64,000 nucleotides of DNA from Euwallacea fornicatus (GCF_040115645.1 NC_089567.1:2790001-2854000), one strand, 5' to 3'; positions 11,295-23,191 are shown, numbered from the stretch's first letter. Program-made: numbers and translations. The notes: a model not told the origin generated them from the letters alone.

Positions 11295-12370
11295 AGAAAA
11301 AAATTCTTTGTGGTTGAGTCTTATTTGCGAAATGAACGGTACGTAAACAGAAAATGGGCCATTGAATTCCAATCCTGTCTTCAAGAGTTTCGCGAAAAAT
11401 TTGCCAACATTGCGGTCCTAGAATTGTAAATTCGCGGCACTTTGAATTATGTTGTGAAATTGTTTTGTGAAACTGGCAGTATTTAAAAGAAATCGGTAAG
11501 TGGTAGACCAACTAAACGAACCCCAAAACTTGTTGAAAATGTGAGGCGAGTATTGGATGACAATCCCAGCACAACTTTAAGAACACTTTCTCAACGAGTG
11601 GATGTCTCGCCTAGCACTTCTCGTTTAATTCTTAAAAAAGCTTGGATTATACCGATACAAGGTGTAAGAGTTTCAGGAACTGGACCCCTGAATTATGAAA
11701 AGAGACTGATCGAGGAATTGGTTCAAAGTTTAAATTTCGAAAAGAACTATTTCTAATAAAGTCTAACTACCAATAAAGGTAAGCAGAGCCGCAAGTAAGT
11801 AAGATTTGGTTTATTTGATTATATTCGATAACACGTAGGAAAACATAACAAAGATACACGGGTCTCGTGTCAAATAATTTGAACGTCTGATTGACCGATT
11901 TTTTTTTAACGCAAGGTATATGCTGAATACTTTAGGTGCTAATTACTATTAATCTAGAAATTTGTCGGGTTCATATAGCCAAATAAAGGACATTTTCGGA
12001 CTAGTCACAAAATTATGAAAATTTAATCAGGATTGCGGATTCTAGGATGCGAGACCGTTGCCCAGGAAGCGAAAATTTGGTCCTGCTTAATTTAGTTAGC
12101 AAAGAGGCAGGACGAATTTCCACATCGCTCGTCTTGGACGGCAACTTCATTACCGATTAGCGAATAAATTTATTGTTTGAGCCAGATTCAATCAGGAAGG
12201 CAAACATTGCCAATTCATGCTTACAAAAATGATTATTTTCTTATCTAGTGCGGGAAAACAGTGTGACCATTAGACCTATTTTTTTCGAGAACGATCGAAC
12301 GGCCGGCCAAATCTCCCGAACTAACACCACTGGACTTTTTTTGGGGGCACTTAAAAATGGTTGTTAATAA
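11295..12370 (+). pseudogene. Decayed IS630-type transposase with DUF4817-like N-terminus
   Basis: Two separated pieces of the same protein type on one strand. At about 11295-11756, FVVESYLRNERYVNRKWAI, then VKLFCETGSI and SGRPTKRTPKL with VRRVLDDNPSTTLRTLSQRV, match the N-terminal helix-turn-helix layout of insect transposases annotated with DUF4817. At about 12300-12365, SPELTPLDFFWGHLKM matches their C-terminal catalytic block (SPDLTPLDFFLWG). The stretch between, about 11757-12295, has many stops. Same broad lineage as the DD41D elements at 15740, 47108 and 48457. Limits are approximate and no terminal repeats were found. Confidence 0.6.
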
Positions 12371-13429
12371 AATTCAAAGAAATTACAAAAAACTTTATTT
12401 TCCTATACAACTTTAACGTTCCTTTAATAATGAATTGAAAAAACATCTTCTAGTTTTGCTTAATATTTGGTTAATTCTTGATTTTTAATTAAATACGTGA
12501 TAAAACAAGGGGCGAAATTCATAAAATGCCATATTAATAAGAGACATTCAGCAGGGAAAAAAATCAACCGTTAATGCTGACAATCGCTGATTAAAATCTG
12601 TCGCGACGGCTTTGTAGATGTTTTGATATATCTCATATTAATTAACTGCCAACTCGAGTAAAAATGAAAAATTAAGTTCCAGAGCAGCAGCTCGTAAAAC
12701 CGGCTTCATTGAGTTCGGGTCCTTCGAGACCTCAATATTAAGTTTGCTGTGTATTTATTCGTAATGGCCAAAGGCGAACACGACATTGTGTTTAATTTGA
12801 CCGTTATTGGAGACATTCGCCTGAGAAAATGATTGTTTATGAGAGAAGTAAAGCTAAATGTCCTTCAAACTAAATATTTCTATTACAGAAGTACAAATCG
12901 CAGATACAGTCAATTTTAATAATATAAATAAATGGTAAAAAAAATTCCCCCTTTTCATGGCTTCACTTTCATACACACTTTTATATTCTCTTCAAGAAAC
13001 TAATTCTAAGATACCCACATGTGCTTAATTTTTTTAAGTACGGACCTGGACATTTTTTAAAGCCACGGACGTCTCTATATTCACTATAACATGGCATATA
13101 TTTTTTATTGTAATGAAATATATATATATTACCTAATCGACATAGTTTAGAAGGTAAGGCAATACGTTCTCGTTAACCAGCCGTATTTTATCATACTTAC
13201 CAATATTACCAACAGTTGTCAATTGGAAAACAATTTCTATACAAATCCCAAGAGAACGAAAATAAAAAACGTATTTTAAAATAATAAAGTTAACTGACTC
13301 ACGACTGTAATGCCATGTTGGATATAGTTAATTTCATCTTTCGGTCCCCATTGACTTTCCAATAGTGCACTATTTTCAGATCTTTGATCCTGGAGACATC
13401 GTGAAAGAAAAGTAAGGAAGACAACTTAC
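12371..13429. other. Unassigned DNA
   Basis: No gene recognised. If the exon-like segment at 13430-13474 is real, this stretch would be the start of its downstream intron (minus strand). Confidence 0.35.
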
Positions 13430-13474
13430 CGAGAATGCTTTCAGGAATACCAAACACTGAATGATACCCTCCAT
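13430..13474 (-). CDS. Putative first coding exon, signal-peptide-like
   Basis: On the minus strand, ATG at 13474-13472 lies in a strong start context (ATACCATGGAG) and opens a 15-codon frame, MEGIIQCLVFLKAFS, ending exactly at a consensus donor (CTCG|GTAAGTTG, last exon base 13430) in phase 0. The peptide has the hydrophobic core expected at the start of a secretory signal. Eight bases upstream of the ATG, TTTTTGTCTCACAG|GTG resembles a splice acceptor (exon base 13482), so the exon could be a 53-base piece carrying a short 5' UTR. The surrounding 13.48-13.64 kb is GC-rich compared with its flanks. No downstream exon was identified. The reading rests only on start context and splice signals. 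Confidence 0.4.
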
Positions 13475-13483
13475 GGTATCACC

Positions 13484-13640
13484 TGTGAGACAAAAAGTGC
13501 CCGTAAGGTGACGCCCGCGTCGACCCACTGTAGCCAGACTTGCGTGAACCAATGCGCGCCGTGGAAGGCTACTGCCACTCGACAAAGCCGAGCCATGCAC
13601 GGGCCTTGCGGCGGTCAGCCGGTTTAATGAGTCCATAGCA
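13484..13640 (-). other. GC-rich patch upstream of putative exon
   Basis: About 150 bases markedly richer in G+C and CpG than the AT-rich surroundings, directly upstream (minus strand) of the exon-like segment. It could be a promoter or 5' UTR. No TATA box or initiator was identified with confidence. Confidence 0.3.
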
Positions 13641-14928
13641 CTCCTTTTAGTTCATACCCGCATTTATTTTCTACACGGAAAATGTGTTCACACCAGTTTT
13701 ATTAAATATTAAGAAGCACGTACTGCATACGAAATTTATAGATTTCTCGGTTTAAAGTTACATTTTACGAGGCAGCGGCTTTAGTGCAAAGCTCTATATC
13801 TGCAAGACAAAAATGTTACTTAATTTGTGTGCAGAGTGCACAAACAGTGCTGCAATATTGGTGTGTCATGCTCTACTGACTTATAGATAAATTAATTCTG
13901 ATAGGAAATGGAGCAGAAATCAATACTTAGAACATGAAATATCTAAATTGTAGCGTCTATTAATTGGTCTCTATTTCTTTACCAACTTCGCGGGAACTGG
14001 ACCGTTTAGCTTGCCGTAACTTTTCTTGCTTGATGATTTGACTCGATATTTCCCTATTAAAGAAGAAAATGCCGAACCAGTCCTAAAGACGATTTTTTAG
14101 GGAAATAAACTATTGTACGCATTATTAATTAAATTTAAATCAAATTGAAAATGCAAGTCATATGGGAACCAATTACCAAAACGTGACCGGTGGCATTTGA
14201 AAATCGGAAAATGTAATCAGTGTCAACATGGACGTATTAATTAAATGTGATTCTGCATTAATTACATGTCGAAATAAATATTCATTAAAAAAATTATGCT
14301 TGGAATAACTCGCGGGGATAATTCACAAGATTATTTTGGAAATCAGTGAGTCACCTACCAGAGACACCATGACACCATCAGCCGAACATAGAAAAATGCA
14401 GAATTAGTATAAATATATAAAATAATCCAAATGTATCTTACAACAAAGTTAACAATGTTTAGGATTACTACACAGGAGTGAATTATGTTAAATTTATTTA
14501 ATTTATGAGACATTAATATTTCATTCAATAATTTATTTCTTGCCGTGTAGGTATAAAAGCATTTTATACTATAAATGTGCAAGAAAGCACTTAAAGCACA
14601 ATATATAGGAGTGTTTTGTAAGGCGGTGTTTTCTAGGGTCGATGTGTTTTGCAGTGCAGAGTGTTTTAGTGCAACGGTTTTAAAGGTTCTTGTGGATTAA
14701 TATTATCAAATATTCTTTTATTACAAGTGCATAAATGTTCCAACTAACCGACGCCTTTAGGCCTCAGGAAATGTTGCTAATTAATCGACGTATCTGCACA
14801 AGTTATAATTGAAATTTCCAGTATTGTTTCCCAACAAACTATACATGTATCGACATATATCGACGGTCATCATAAACCGTCGGTTATGATAGATGCGTAT
14901 TAAAAAACATATTTCTGGGTCAGTGATA
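13641..14928. other. Unassigned DNA
   Basis: No coding region or repeat recognised before the Tc1-like element at 14931. Confidence 0.4.
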
Positions 14929-15739
14929 TACAGTGGTGATCAAAAATATCCCGCCACCTGTAAAAATTGCTATAATTAGAAAATAACATATTAATTTTTC
15001 CCTAAATCAATTGCTTTTTTAGATTTTTATTTAGAAGGTTGCCATAATAAAATAGAGCGACCATCACTCAATTATAATCGTTATTAAAGGATTAGTGACA
15101 TAAAATGAATATTTGTTTTGTTCAAAAGTGTCCGGACACCGTGTTTATTCTCTTGCTTCAATTATTTATTCGGTTCTGTCATCACAACTGCTCCTGTGCA
15201 GCTTTTTAAATTTTTAACATTGACTATGAAAGGTAATTGTGCCACGTTGTACAAAAATTCAGATGCATGAAAGCATTATTCGTCTTTCAAATGAAGGAAA
15301 ATCATCGCGGATGGCAGCATCGCTTTTTGGTGTTGGAAAATCAACAGTTGACGATTTAGTTAAGAAATTTAGAGCAGGAAGTCGCCTTCAGGACCGTCCC
15401 AAATCTGAGGGACCAAGAAAAACAACTTCGAGGATAGACCGTGCTATTAAACGTAAATCAAACTGTGACCCGAGCAAGACGGCTAGTGAAATCGCCAACG
15501 AACTACGAGAAAAAGATGGGGTAAATATTAACCCAATGACGGTTTCAAGAAGCCTGAATGAAAGTGGATTATTTGATAAAGTTGGAGTAAAGAAACCACT
15601 CGTAAGTTAAAAAAAATAAGAAGGCGCGTTGACAGTTTGCTGGCGACTATCATACTTGAACTTGTGAACAGTGGGGAAAATGTGTTTTTTCTTCTGACAA
15701 ACCTAAATTTAATTTATTTGGAAGTGATGGAATAAAATA

Positions 15740-16363
15740 CAGGGTGAGTCGGGAGGATCGTGCCAAACTTCAGGAGCATGTTGTACATGAAAGATAAATG
15801 TAAAAAAACTCAAATGTTGTTATCCGATTTTCGTTTGTTTACAAGTTATAGCGTGAATAAAATTAAAACATAAAATTTAAAAAAATTATAAATTTCATAA
15901 GAAATTCCATAAATTAACGTTTGGATATCATAGTAAATGTTCAAAAATATTGCCATTAACTTCTAAACATTTTCGGCTTCGTCTATGAAGAACATTCGTT
16001 GCGCACCTGATTGTTTCATGTCTTTCTTCAATAGCAGCTGCAGCATTTCTAATGCGTTGAATTAGTGCATCTTGAGTGTCCACTTTTACTCTGTACACTT
16101 CAGTTTTAAACCAACCCCACAAACAATAGTCTAGTGGTGTCAAGTCTGGAGACCTTGGAGGCCAACTAATAGGGCCACCACGACCAATCCAACGTCCAGG
16201 AAACGTTTCGTCTAAATGTTGCTCAACCTTTAAGTTTTAATTTTATTTACGCTATAACTTGTAAACAAACGAAAATCGGATAACAACATTTGAGTTTTTT
16301 TACATTTATCTTTCATGTACAACACCCTCCTGAAGTTTGGCACGATCCTCCCGACTCACCCTG
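15740..16363 (-). mobile_element. DD41D-type deletion derivative nested in Tc1-like element
   Basis: 624 bp flanked by duplicated TA (15738-15739, 16364-16365). The ends are inverted repeats of about 135 bp starting CAGGGTGAGTCGGGAGGATC. It keeps only the 3' part of a minus-strand transposase. It is closely related to the element at 47108-47987, which lies in the opposite orientation. Confidence 0.93.
15928..16230 (-). pseudogene. DD41D-type transposase, C-terminal fragment
   Basis: The minus-strand frame reads HLDETFPGRWIGRGGPISW, then PPRSPDLTPLDYCLWGW with the last catalytic Asp, and ends NIFEHLL at 15928. The N-terminus and the first two catalytic residues are deleted. It nearly matches the C-terminal half of the copy at 47308-47799, where the spacing between the second and third Asp can be counted as 41. 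Confidence 0.88.
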
Positions 16364-17922
16364 TATGTTAAACAAACTGAGAATAGCAAAGTTCATTTAA
16401 GGTACCAAATTCCCACTATAAAATATAGGGGTCACAACGTGACGGTTTAGGAAGCATTCTCAGCTCGCGGTGTCGAACCATTAGTTGAGGTTAGTTCAGG
16501 TTAGTTAAAATTGACGGCGAAATTAATGATACTGTACACCGTGAAATTTTGCAAAACAACCTCCTACAACGTGGTACAAGTAAACTTGGCCGCTCTTGGA
16601 TTTTTCAACATGATAACAACACAAATCACACATCTGCTGTGGTTAAGAAATGGCTAGATTAGAAAAGAAATTACGTTTTCAGATTCCCAGCCCAATTCCC
16701 GGATTTGAATCTTATAGAACATTTGCAAGAGAAGCTTGGACGAAGGGCCAGTAACAAAAACACAAAAATTGGAAATATTTGAGAATAAAAAAACGTTTCA
16801 ACGGGGGTATACAACCCCTGTTATGAATTTAATAAAATCCCATTTAATAAAATGCCAAGAACGTGTACAACAGTTATTGCAGTTAGAAACATCGCTATCA
16901 AATATCAAAATATTTACTAATTAATTAGTTGACTATTCATATTTATTTTTAAATTATTTTATTGGTTGGTTACTTTCATTCGCTTATTTTCAAAAGTTGG
17001 ATCTGTATAATTAAACGGATACATATTTTCTTTGAAATGTTCATTTGTCTACCCATCCTGTAAAATATTAAAATCATATTTAATTTAAAAATATTGATTA
17101 TTATTATTTTACTTAAAAAAAATTAACTGGCTGGATTCTTTTGATCATCAGTGTACAGGGTGCGTTATTTTCGAAGCAATTGGGGGTTTCAGGTATTTCC
17201 CGAGTAGATGGAGGAAAACCCTGGTCGGGACCCTTGGCCCCATTTTTGTGCCAATTTCAATTATCTAAACAGCATTTTGACCCGTTTGGAAGTTACGGGA
17301 TATTTTTCGTTTTTTGTCGTTTTCTTTAAAGCCCCTTTCTCTTTTTGTTCGTGAGTATTTTTAATTTTGGAAAAAACATCTTTTGTACATTTTCTTATGT
17401 GCAATCCAGTAGAATATTTTCTAGCCTAATTTATTTTCGAGTTACAGACCAAAGTTGCTTTGTTTTTAATGAAAACCATAGTTGACCATGACTCCATTAA
17501 CTAGAGGTTTTTTTAGATTTTTGGAAATATATAGTTTTATATATTTATCGCGGTAAACAAGAAATTTATATTAGATTTTTTAGAAAACACAATATTTAAG
17601 GCATACATCTATTCACTTGATTAGCCCAAATGAGTGTGTTTAGCGTCGATGTATGTTTAGACCATAAGGGACATCAGTTTATCACTTTGAACAATACTTA
17701 AAATAAGAAAATAATTTTATATAATAAAAATGCTATTTTGTTTCTAATGCAGCAAATTTTTAATATATCATAACATACCATAATATAAGAACATTTTTTT
17801 CTAGTTTTAAAATATATTTTACCCATAATGATACATTTCTTAAAAAAAAAAACAAAAACAAAAAACAAAAACTGGCTTATAATTTCCGTATTTGCCGAAA
17901 TAAATATATAGAAATATATATA

Positions 17923-18824
17923 CACTGGCGAGCATAAAATTCGGGTCACTTTAGTATTTTCGAAATTTTTGCCTTCCTAACTTCCAAAAAAATAAAAAGC
18001 CTTATCGATTCTGAGGTTCTTTAACCTTGTCAAGGGTAAGTGGTAAAAAAAACACGATCCTGTACCGAAATAACCGATGTATTGTACAGGTGTCCGTTAC
18101 CCAAGCACTGTAACATTTTTGAACACAATTTTGTGCTACCGAAAAAAAACTCATAATGACATTAATATCGCGTATTTCCCCCTCTAGCGTTTATGACAGC
18201 CTGCAAGCGTCGGGGCATGCTTTCAATGAGGTTGCGAATAACGTCCTGGGGTAGGTTTTCCCATATTTCCTGAAGAAATTCTCGCAATTCCCTAGCCGTT
18301 CTTGGAGCGGGTACACGACTGCGAAGACGTCTTCCCATCTCGTCCCAAACATGTTCTATGGGATTTAGGTCGGGACTTCGCGCAGGCCAGTCAAATCTCC
18401 GTATTTGAACCTCATCCATGTAAGCGGTCACGAGTCTTGTAACGTGAGGCCTAGCATTGTCTTGCATAAAAATGGAGTTATCCCCCAGAAACCCCATGAA
18501 CGGCATGAAATGATCTTGCACGACCTCCAGCAAGTACCTGTGCGCAGTTAGGGATCCATTTTGAATGAAAACTAACTCCGTACGGGCATTAGAAGAGATT
18601 CCTCCCCAGACCATAACTGATCCTCCACCAAATGGAAGACGTTCGGCTATACATGCTTGGGCATACCTCTCGCCTGGCCGTCGCCACACTCTCACACGTC
18701 TATCAGAACCAGTAAGACAAAATCGAGATTCATCTGAGAGTATGTCAGCGAAAAATATCACTTCTCTTTCAATACATTTATATTTGAAAATTTCGAAGTG
18801 ACCCGAATTTTATGTTCGCCAGTA
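17923..18824 (-). mobile_element. Internally deleted Tc1-like element, nested
   Basis: About 902 bp. The ends are CACTGGCGAGCATAAAATTC at 17923 and its inverse (GAATTTTATGTTCGCCAGT) at the right, with TA at 17921-17922 and 18825-18826. It is inserted between the arms of the foldback element. The 5' half of the transposase, including the HTH region, is gone. Confidence 0.9.
18162..18760 (-). pseudogene. Tc1-like DD34E transposase lacking its DNA-binding domain
   Basis: A 199-residue open minus-strand frame retaining the whole catalytic core: LSDESRFCLTGSDRRVRVWR with the first Asp, GGGSVMVWGGIS, MQDNARPHV with the second, and SPDLNPIEHVWDEMGRR with the Glu at DD34E spacing. It ends MPRRLQAVINARGG and NTRY. 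The frame is uninterrupted, but the N-terminal HTH domains were lost in the internal deletion, so the protein would not recognise its ends normally. Codon positions are unusually GC-rich for the window. Confidence 0.9.
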
Positions 18825-19173
18825 TATTTTCAAAAAGCTAAAAAGAATATCTTGTTAAAAAAAGGAACTTTGGTATGTACCTCGAAAACAAATTCATCTA
18901 AAAAAAATTTGAGTACGCCACCGAATTACGAAAAATTCACAAAAGAAGCTTCCGTCAAATATTAAAAATATTCACAAACAGAAAAGTTATAGAGCTTCAA
19001 AGAAAACTATAAAACACGAAAAACATGTTGTATCTCCCAAACGAGTCAAGATATCAAAATGCTCTTTAGATCATTGAAATTGCCAGAAAAATAAAACCAC
19101 GGGTATCGACCATAGTTTTTTCCGTCTGCTAGGGAAATACCTCTCAATTACATCGAAAATGGAGCACCCGGTA

Positions 19174-20474
19174 CGGACGAAACGATGGAAAGATTTTCAT
19201 TTTGCATATCATTGAAATAAGGTCAAGAGAAAAGCAACGTTGTGTTATTTATTATAACTATCAAGTTGGGTACTAAACAGTTTATATTGTCGACCGTATA
19301 TATTTACTTCTTACCAACATTGTCTTGTTTAAGGCTCAGTCAAAGGTATGGAAGAAAAGTTAGTTGTTGCAAATTTGTGCTATTGTGGTCATTACTTAAG
19401 GTCTACTGCAGTACTGCTTGCAGTAACACATTGTTAGAAATGAATTGAAAAAAAATATTTCTCAGAAAACTTGGAGAGCAAAGTCGTAGAACTAAATGGA
19501 AAAGGGTTGAAACAATGCATAATCGCCAAATGTCTCAGAATATCAAAAGGCGCAGTTTAAAAAAATTTAAATAAATATAGAATTCAAAACAGAGTAGCTA
19601 ATCGTTCAAAATCGGATCGAACAAGAAATATCAACCCTTATGTACACAAGTATATTAAGAAAGTATCGATAAGAAATCGACACAAATCACCTCGACAGGC
19701 AAATGAGGATATTAGCAAAAATTTAAATTTAATTTTAACTGACCGCACTGTGAGACGAAGTCTTTGTGAAGATGATCTTTTTAAAAGAGTTACAGTGGAG
19801 AAACCCTTTAAAAAAATCGTAAGAACAGTATTCAATTTGCAATTAGCCATTTATACTGGAACACCCAAAAAGGAAATACCGTTCTATGGAATAGAGTAAG
19901 TTTAAAATATTTTGATCGTATGCAAAATCATATGTTCGAAGACCAGCGACATGATATAAAATATCAAAAACCTATAGGGAAACATGGAGGTGGGGTTATA
20001 ATGCTTTGGGGAGGCTTTTCTCAGTGTAAAACGGGATCCTTATTTAAAATAAATGGAAAAATTGATTGGTTTATGAACAGATGCATTTTGGAAAATACGA
20101 TCGTGCCATTTGCTAAGGAAGAAATGCCTCTAATATGGAGATTTTAACAGAGCAACGTTCCTGACATTCTTCTCGGCTGATAAAGAATTAATTTTTGGAA
20201 AAAAAACATTAGACATTTTGGAATGGCCTGTCCAACGACCGGATTTAAATCCAATAAAACATTTGTAAGGCTACTTAGAGCACGCAAAATTCGACAAGAC
20301 AATTTTTACATTGTTTTTGAAAAAATATTCGTTGCTTGTTTTGCTTATTACTTCATAATTTTATTATTATTGCTAAAAGTTGTATAATTTACCGGTATTT
20401 GGCAGTTGTCGAATTAGACAATAAAAATATACATATTAAAAAAAAAAACTTTTCCATACTTATTTTCGCCGGTG
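19174..20474 (+). mobile_element. Tc1-like transposon, decayed
   Basis: The left end CGGACGAAACGATGGAAAG at 19174 resembles the inverse of the right end (AACTTTTCCATACTTATTTTC then GCCGGTG), which finishes near 20474. It begins directly after the TA that closes the foldback element. The right-hand TA is degraded (AATGTA). Confidence 0.7.
19458..20290 (+). pseudogene. Tc1-like transposase, heavily mutated
   Basis: Pieces of a plus-strand Tc1-like transposase in several frames. Around 19480-19560 are HTH remnants. TDRTVRRSLCEDDLFKRVTV and EKPFKKIV lie at about 19737-19815. The open piece 19920-20147 reads KYQKPIGKHGGGVIMLWGGF and KEEMPLIWRF. Relics of SRLIKN and RPDLNPIKHL (Glu changed to Lys) lie at 20175-20265. 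Related to the copies at 4517 and 54058. Non-functional. Confidence 0.75.
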
Positions 20475-21560
20475 AATGTACTGAACTGGCGTATCTTAAT
20501 GAATGAGAATATCGGTACTACACTGTCTTCCAAGATATTTGAATACGTTTTATTTCAATCTCAAGATCGCTAGTTTATAAATTTTAAATCCAAATTGACT
20601 CCGGATCCCGGATCTTGAATGAATTCTCTAGTGCCGAAGAAAACATTGCACATAAACAGCAAAATAATACAATATGGACATATGTTAATGAGTCAATTTT
20701 ATAACATGAATAATAAATTTATTAGAACAAAGTATTCTCACTAGCTTTAAACAAAGCCTGCATTAAATGACGCCTGTCGAGGTTTATCTGGTATACCCAT
20801 ATTTCACAATTTTAGATCCGACTTTGGCAATAGAAAAGATAACATAACATTTATAGGGCTTATTATCGCATGAGTCAAAACTTCAACTCGTGCGAGAATG
20901 ACTTATGCTACCATATAAAACTTCAATTTTAAAATGCAATTCAAGCAACAATGATGGAAGTGTGCCACTCTTCACTCAAATTTGGCATAAATACTTTTTT
21001 CCATTACTTTTCAAGCTCAATAATGAAAATATTAATCGGCTGGGCTACTATATTTTCAGCTTGCTGGGAAAGATTGTTCTGTTTTTACTTTTAAAAAATT
21101 ATGTAGTATGATTGGTATTACGTTACTCATTTCGAACATATGCTTCAATTGGGGAAGGTTTTTGCTCTTGACTTCGTTTGAAGATGTAAACATTTCAAAT
21201 CAGAGTATTAGAAAACGTTGAAATCCAAATATACTTACAGTTTAATGGGCAAGCAGTCCCAAGTTAGCTTTAAAAAGTACAATTGGTTCCGAAAAAATAC
21301 AAGAGAAATACTATTTTTAGAACACCCTGTACAATTCGCCGACTTTTTGAAACTTACAGTACAAAATTTGGTCCCTTGATGGCTTCCTATTAAAATTTTG
21401 TTTTAAAAACTTAAATATGGTATGAGAGATTGGGCGTTGAAAATTATCTTGCATCTTGACAAAAACTGAATTATTTCAAACACTGTTAGAGTTAGACACC
21501 ATAAACCTTAATACAACTTAATTTCATTTTAATGGTTGAGTTAAAAAATTATATAATATA
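20475..21560. other. Unassigned DNA with an isolated element end
   Basis: No gene recognised. CACCCTGTA at 21323-21331 matches the terminal motif of the CAGGGTG elements, but no partner end was found. Confidence 0.35.
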
Positions 21561-21620
21561 CAGGGGATCCCATTTAAAAAAATGCAATTTTGATCAATTA
21601 CATGTGTTTGGGACACTCTG
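21561..21620. mobile_element. Very short MITE-like unit
   Basis: 60 bp between CAGGGGATCCCA and the inverse of CAGAGTGTCCCA, with TA on each side (21559-21560, 21621-21622). It may be a miniature relic of a CAGGGTG-type element. Short and imperfect, so tentative. Confidence 0.35.
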
Positions 21621-23189
21621 TATACTTTGAAAATAATTTTAAAATGTAGCTCTAGTTAGTCTGTGTACACCTCAAGAAAGAAACAGTTAAAAAATCTCTT
21701 GGCTTTGTCATGAAATTCCGAGGCGTTACTCGTGGCCCACCCTGTATAATAAGTAAAGAATTACACACCTCCAAATCAAATATGAACGAATAAAAAACGA
21801 TATGTACGCATTTGACGTTTGACTGTGGTTTGACGATGGATGAAAGAAGATTTAATAATCTTTCAACGATAGTTCCACTATTTAAATGAGGCTGACACTT
21901 CAATCATTGTTGGTCGCATTGTATTATATTGAAAAGAATTTTCTTTCTCTTGTCTTTTTGGTGCTTTCTACCATCTAGAATAGAAATAATTCGATACGAT
22001 CAATTTACCATTTTGACCTGTCGTTCTGCAGAGGCAAAAAGTTGCATTGCGAAAGGTAAAAAGAAGTTTCTCGAATATATTTTCCAGTCTATTTAAAATT
22101 TGGCCTTTGGAAAAATGGTGACAGCTGCAATCAGACTTATTCTTATTAATAAAATATTTTTATCTGCAATTGGACTGTAATGAAAATTTATTTTAACACG
22201 ATAAATATTTTATCATGGAATCAGAATATCATCTTCCGAGGTTTTTAAGTTACGTGCGGTTAAACTAAGAATGGCTTTTGGCCCCCGTTTCAATGCTTTG
22301 GTGTCCCGGGTCTTAATAAACTGCTTTGGTACGGTACGATCGTGTAGCACCGAAACCGTTCGTCACAGCCCATCAAGCTCTATATCATTAAACTCCTCCA
22401 TAATAGCGCTATCTAAATACATATCTTATAACGTAGAAGTTGTATCGTTTAAAAAACAATAAAAGTTGAATAGAAATAACGTCTCGACATCGCAAAAAGA
22501 AGTGAAGTAAATTCAGACTCGATAACTTTTCAATAATTGAATAAAATATTCCTTTTCTGCGAGAAATGGTGTAGTTGGAAATTTTTAGCGTTTAGGCACA
22601 AATAAGTCCAATGAATGAGAGGTAAGTAATAAAATGATAAGATTGAAATTTGCAAGCAAATCTGCTTTACGATCATTTCATTAGTTGCAATTGATTATTA
22701 CAAAGAGATAAATGCTAAAAATGAATATAAATAGCTCCAAAATATAAAGTACGTAATTGGAGCAATTTTGCACGAATCGAGATTTAGCTTTGAAATACGA
22801 GTCAAAGTCAACATATGGATCAAACAGATAAAAAACCTTCCTCATTTTTACCTCATCCCTTTCTCTGTTTATGTTAAACAGTAAAATTTTAAATTACGTC
22901 CGACTTTGATTCTACCTTTCAAATTACCGCAGTGGTAAATTAAAAAAAAAAGTTAGAAAAGACAGAACAGAAATAAATATAAAAGAAAATATTGATTTGC
23001 TGACATTAAAATATTTTAGGTATCCTGATAAAGCGGTAGAACATCTTACCTCGGACTGTCCAAATGTTGTTTGCTGGTCAGTAGCAGTCAATTTAATGAA
23101 CAAAATAGAAGTCCTTTGTTTATTAACGGCTTATTTCTGGTATTTGCCGCCATGTCGTACGCTTCAACTTCGGATAAAATATGCACAAA
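21621..23189. other. Unassigned DNA
   Basis: Contains another element-end motif, CCCACCCTGTATA at 21736-21748. Its inward sequence (CCGAGGCGTTACTCG) resembles that following TACAAGGTGTCCC at 30596. Plus-strand ORFs at 22271-22462 and 22997-23209 have no recognised family. Confidence 0.35.
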
Positions 23190-23191
23190 TA

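Larger units (their letters stand above)
15239..16923 (+). pseudogene. Tc1-like DD34E transposase, interrupted
   Basis: N-terminal HTH domain at 15239-15610 (MASLF-type helix AASLFGVGKSTVDDLVKK, then KKPLVS and a stop). The initiator is GTG at 15239, probably a mutated ATG. FSSDKPKFNLFGSDGIKY precedes the insertion of the element at 15740. VKQTENSKVHLRYQIPTIKY continues directly after it at 16366. Further on, FQHDN carries the second catalytic Asp and FPDLNLIEHL the Glu, with 34 codons between them, one of which is a stop. Multiple stops and indels elsewhere. Non-functional. Confidence 0.85.
14931..17153 (+). mobile_element. Tc1-like transposon carrying a nested element
   Basis: Left end CAGTGGTGATCAAAAATATC at 14931 (TA at 14929-14930). 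The right end, reverse-complemented, reads CACTGATGATCAAAAGAATC and finishes at 17153, with TA at 17154-17155. The element is 2223 bp, of which 624 bp plus a duplicated TA belong to the DD41D element at 15740-16363. Without it the length is about 1.6 kb, normal for the family. Confidence 0.9.
17156..19171. mobile_element. Foldback element with about 350-390 bp inverted ends
   Basis: The left arm starts CAGGGTGCGTTATTTTCGAA at 17156. The right arm, reverse-complemented, starts CCGGGTGCTCCATTTTCGAT and ends at 19171. TA lies at both edges (17154-17155, 19172-19173). The arms run to about 17545 and from about 18827, and remain clearly alignable throughout, for example CAGCATTTTGACCCGTTTGG against GAGCATTTTGATATCTTGAC, and ACCAAAGTTGCTTTG against ACCAAAGTTCCTTTT. 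There is no transposase of its own. The Tc1-like element at 17923-18824 is inserted in its middle. Confidence 0.82.

Noticed and set aside
16478..16512. TTAGG-type telomere-like sequence (GAGGTTAGTTCAGGTTAG)
   Set aside because: Only a few irregular units inside a decayed transposase; not a telomere array.
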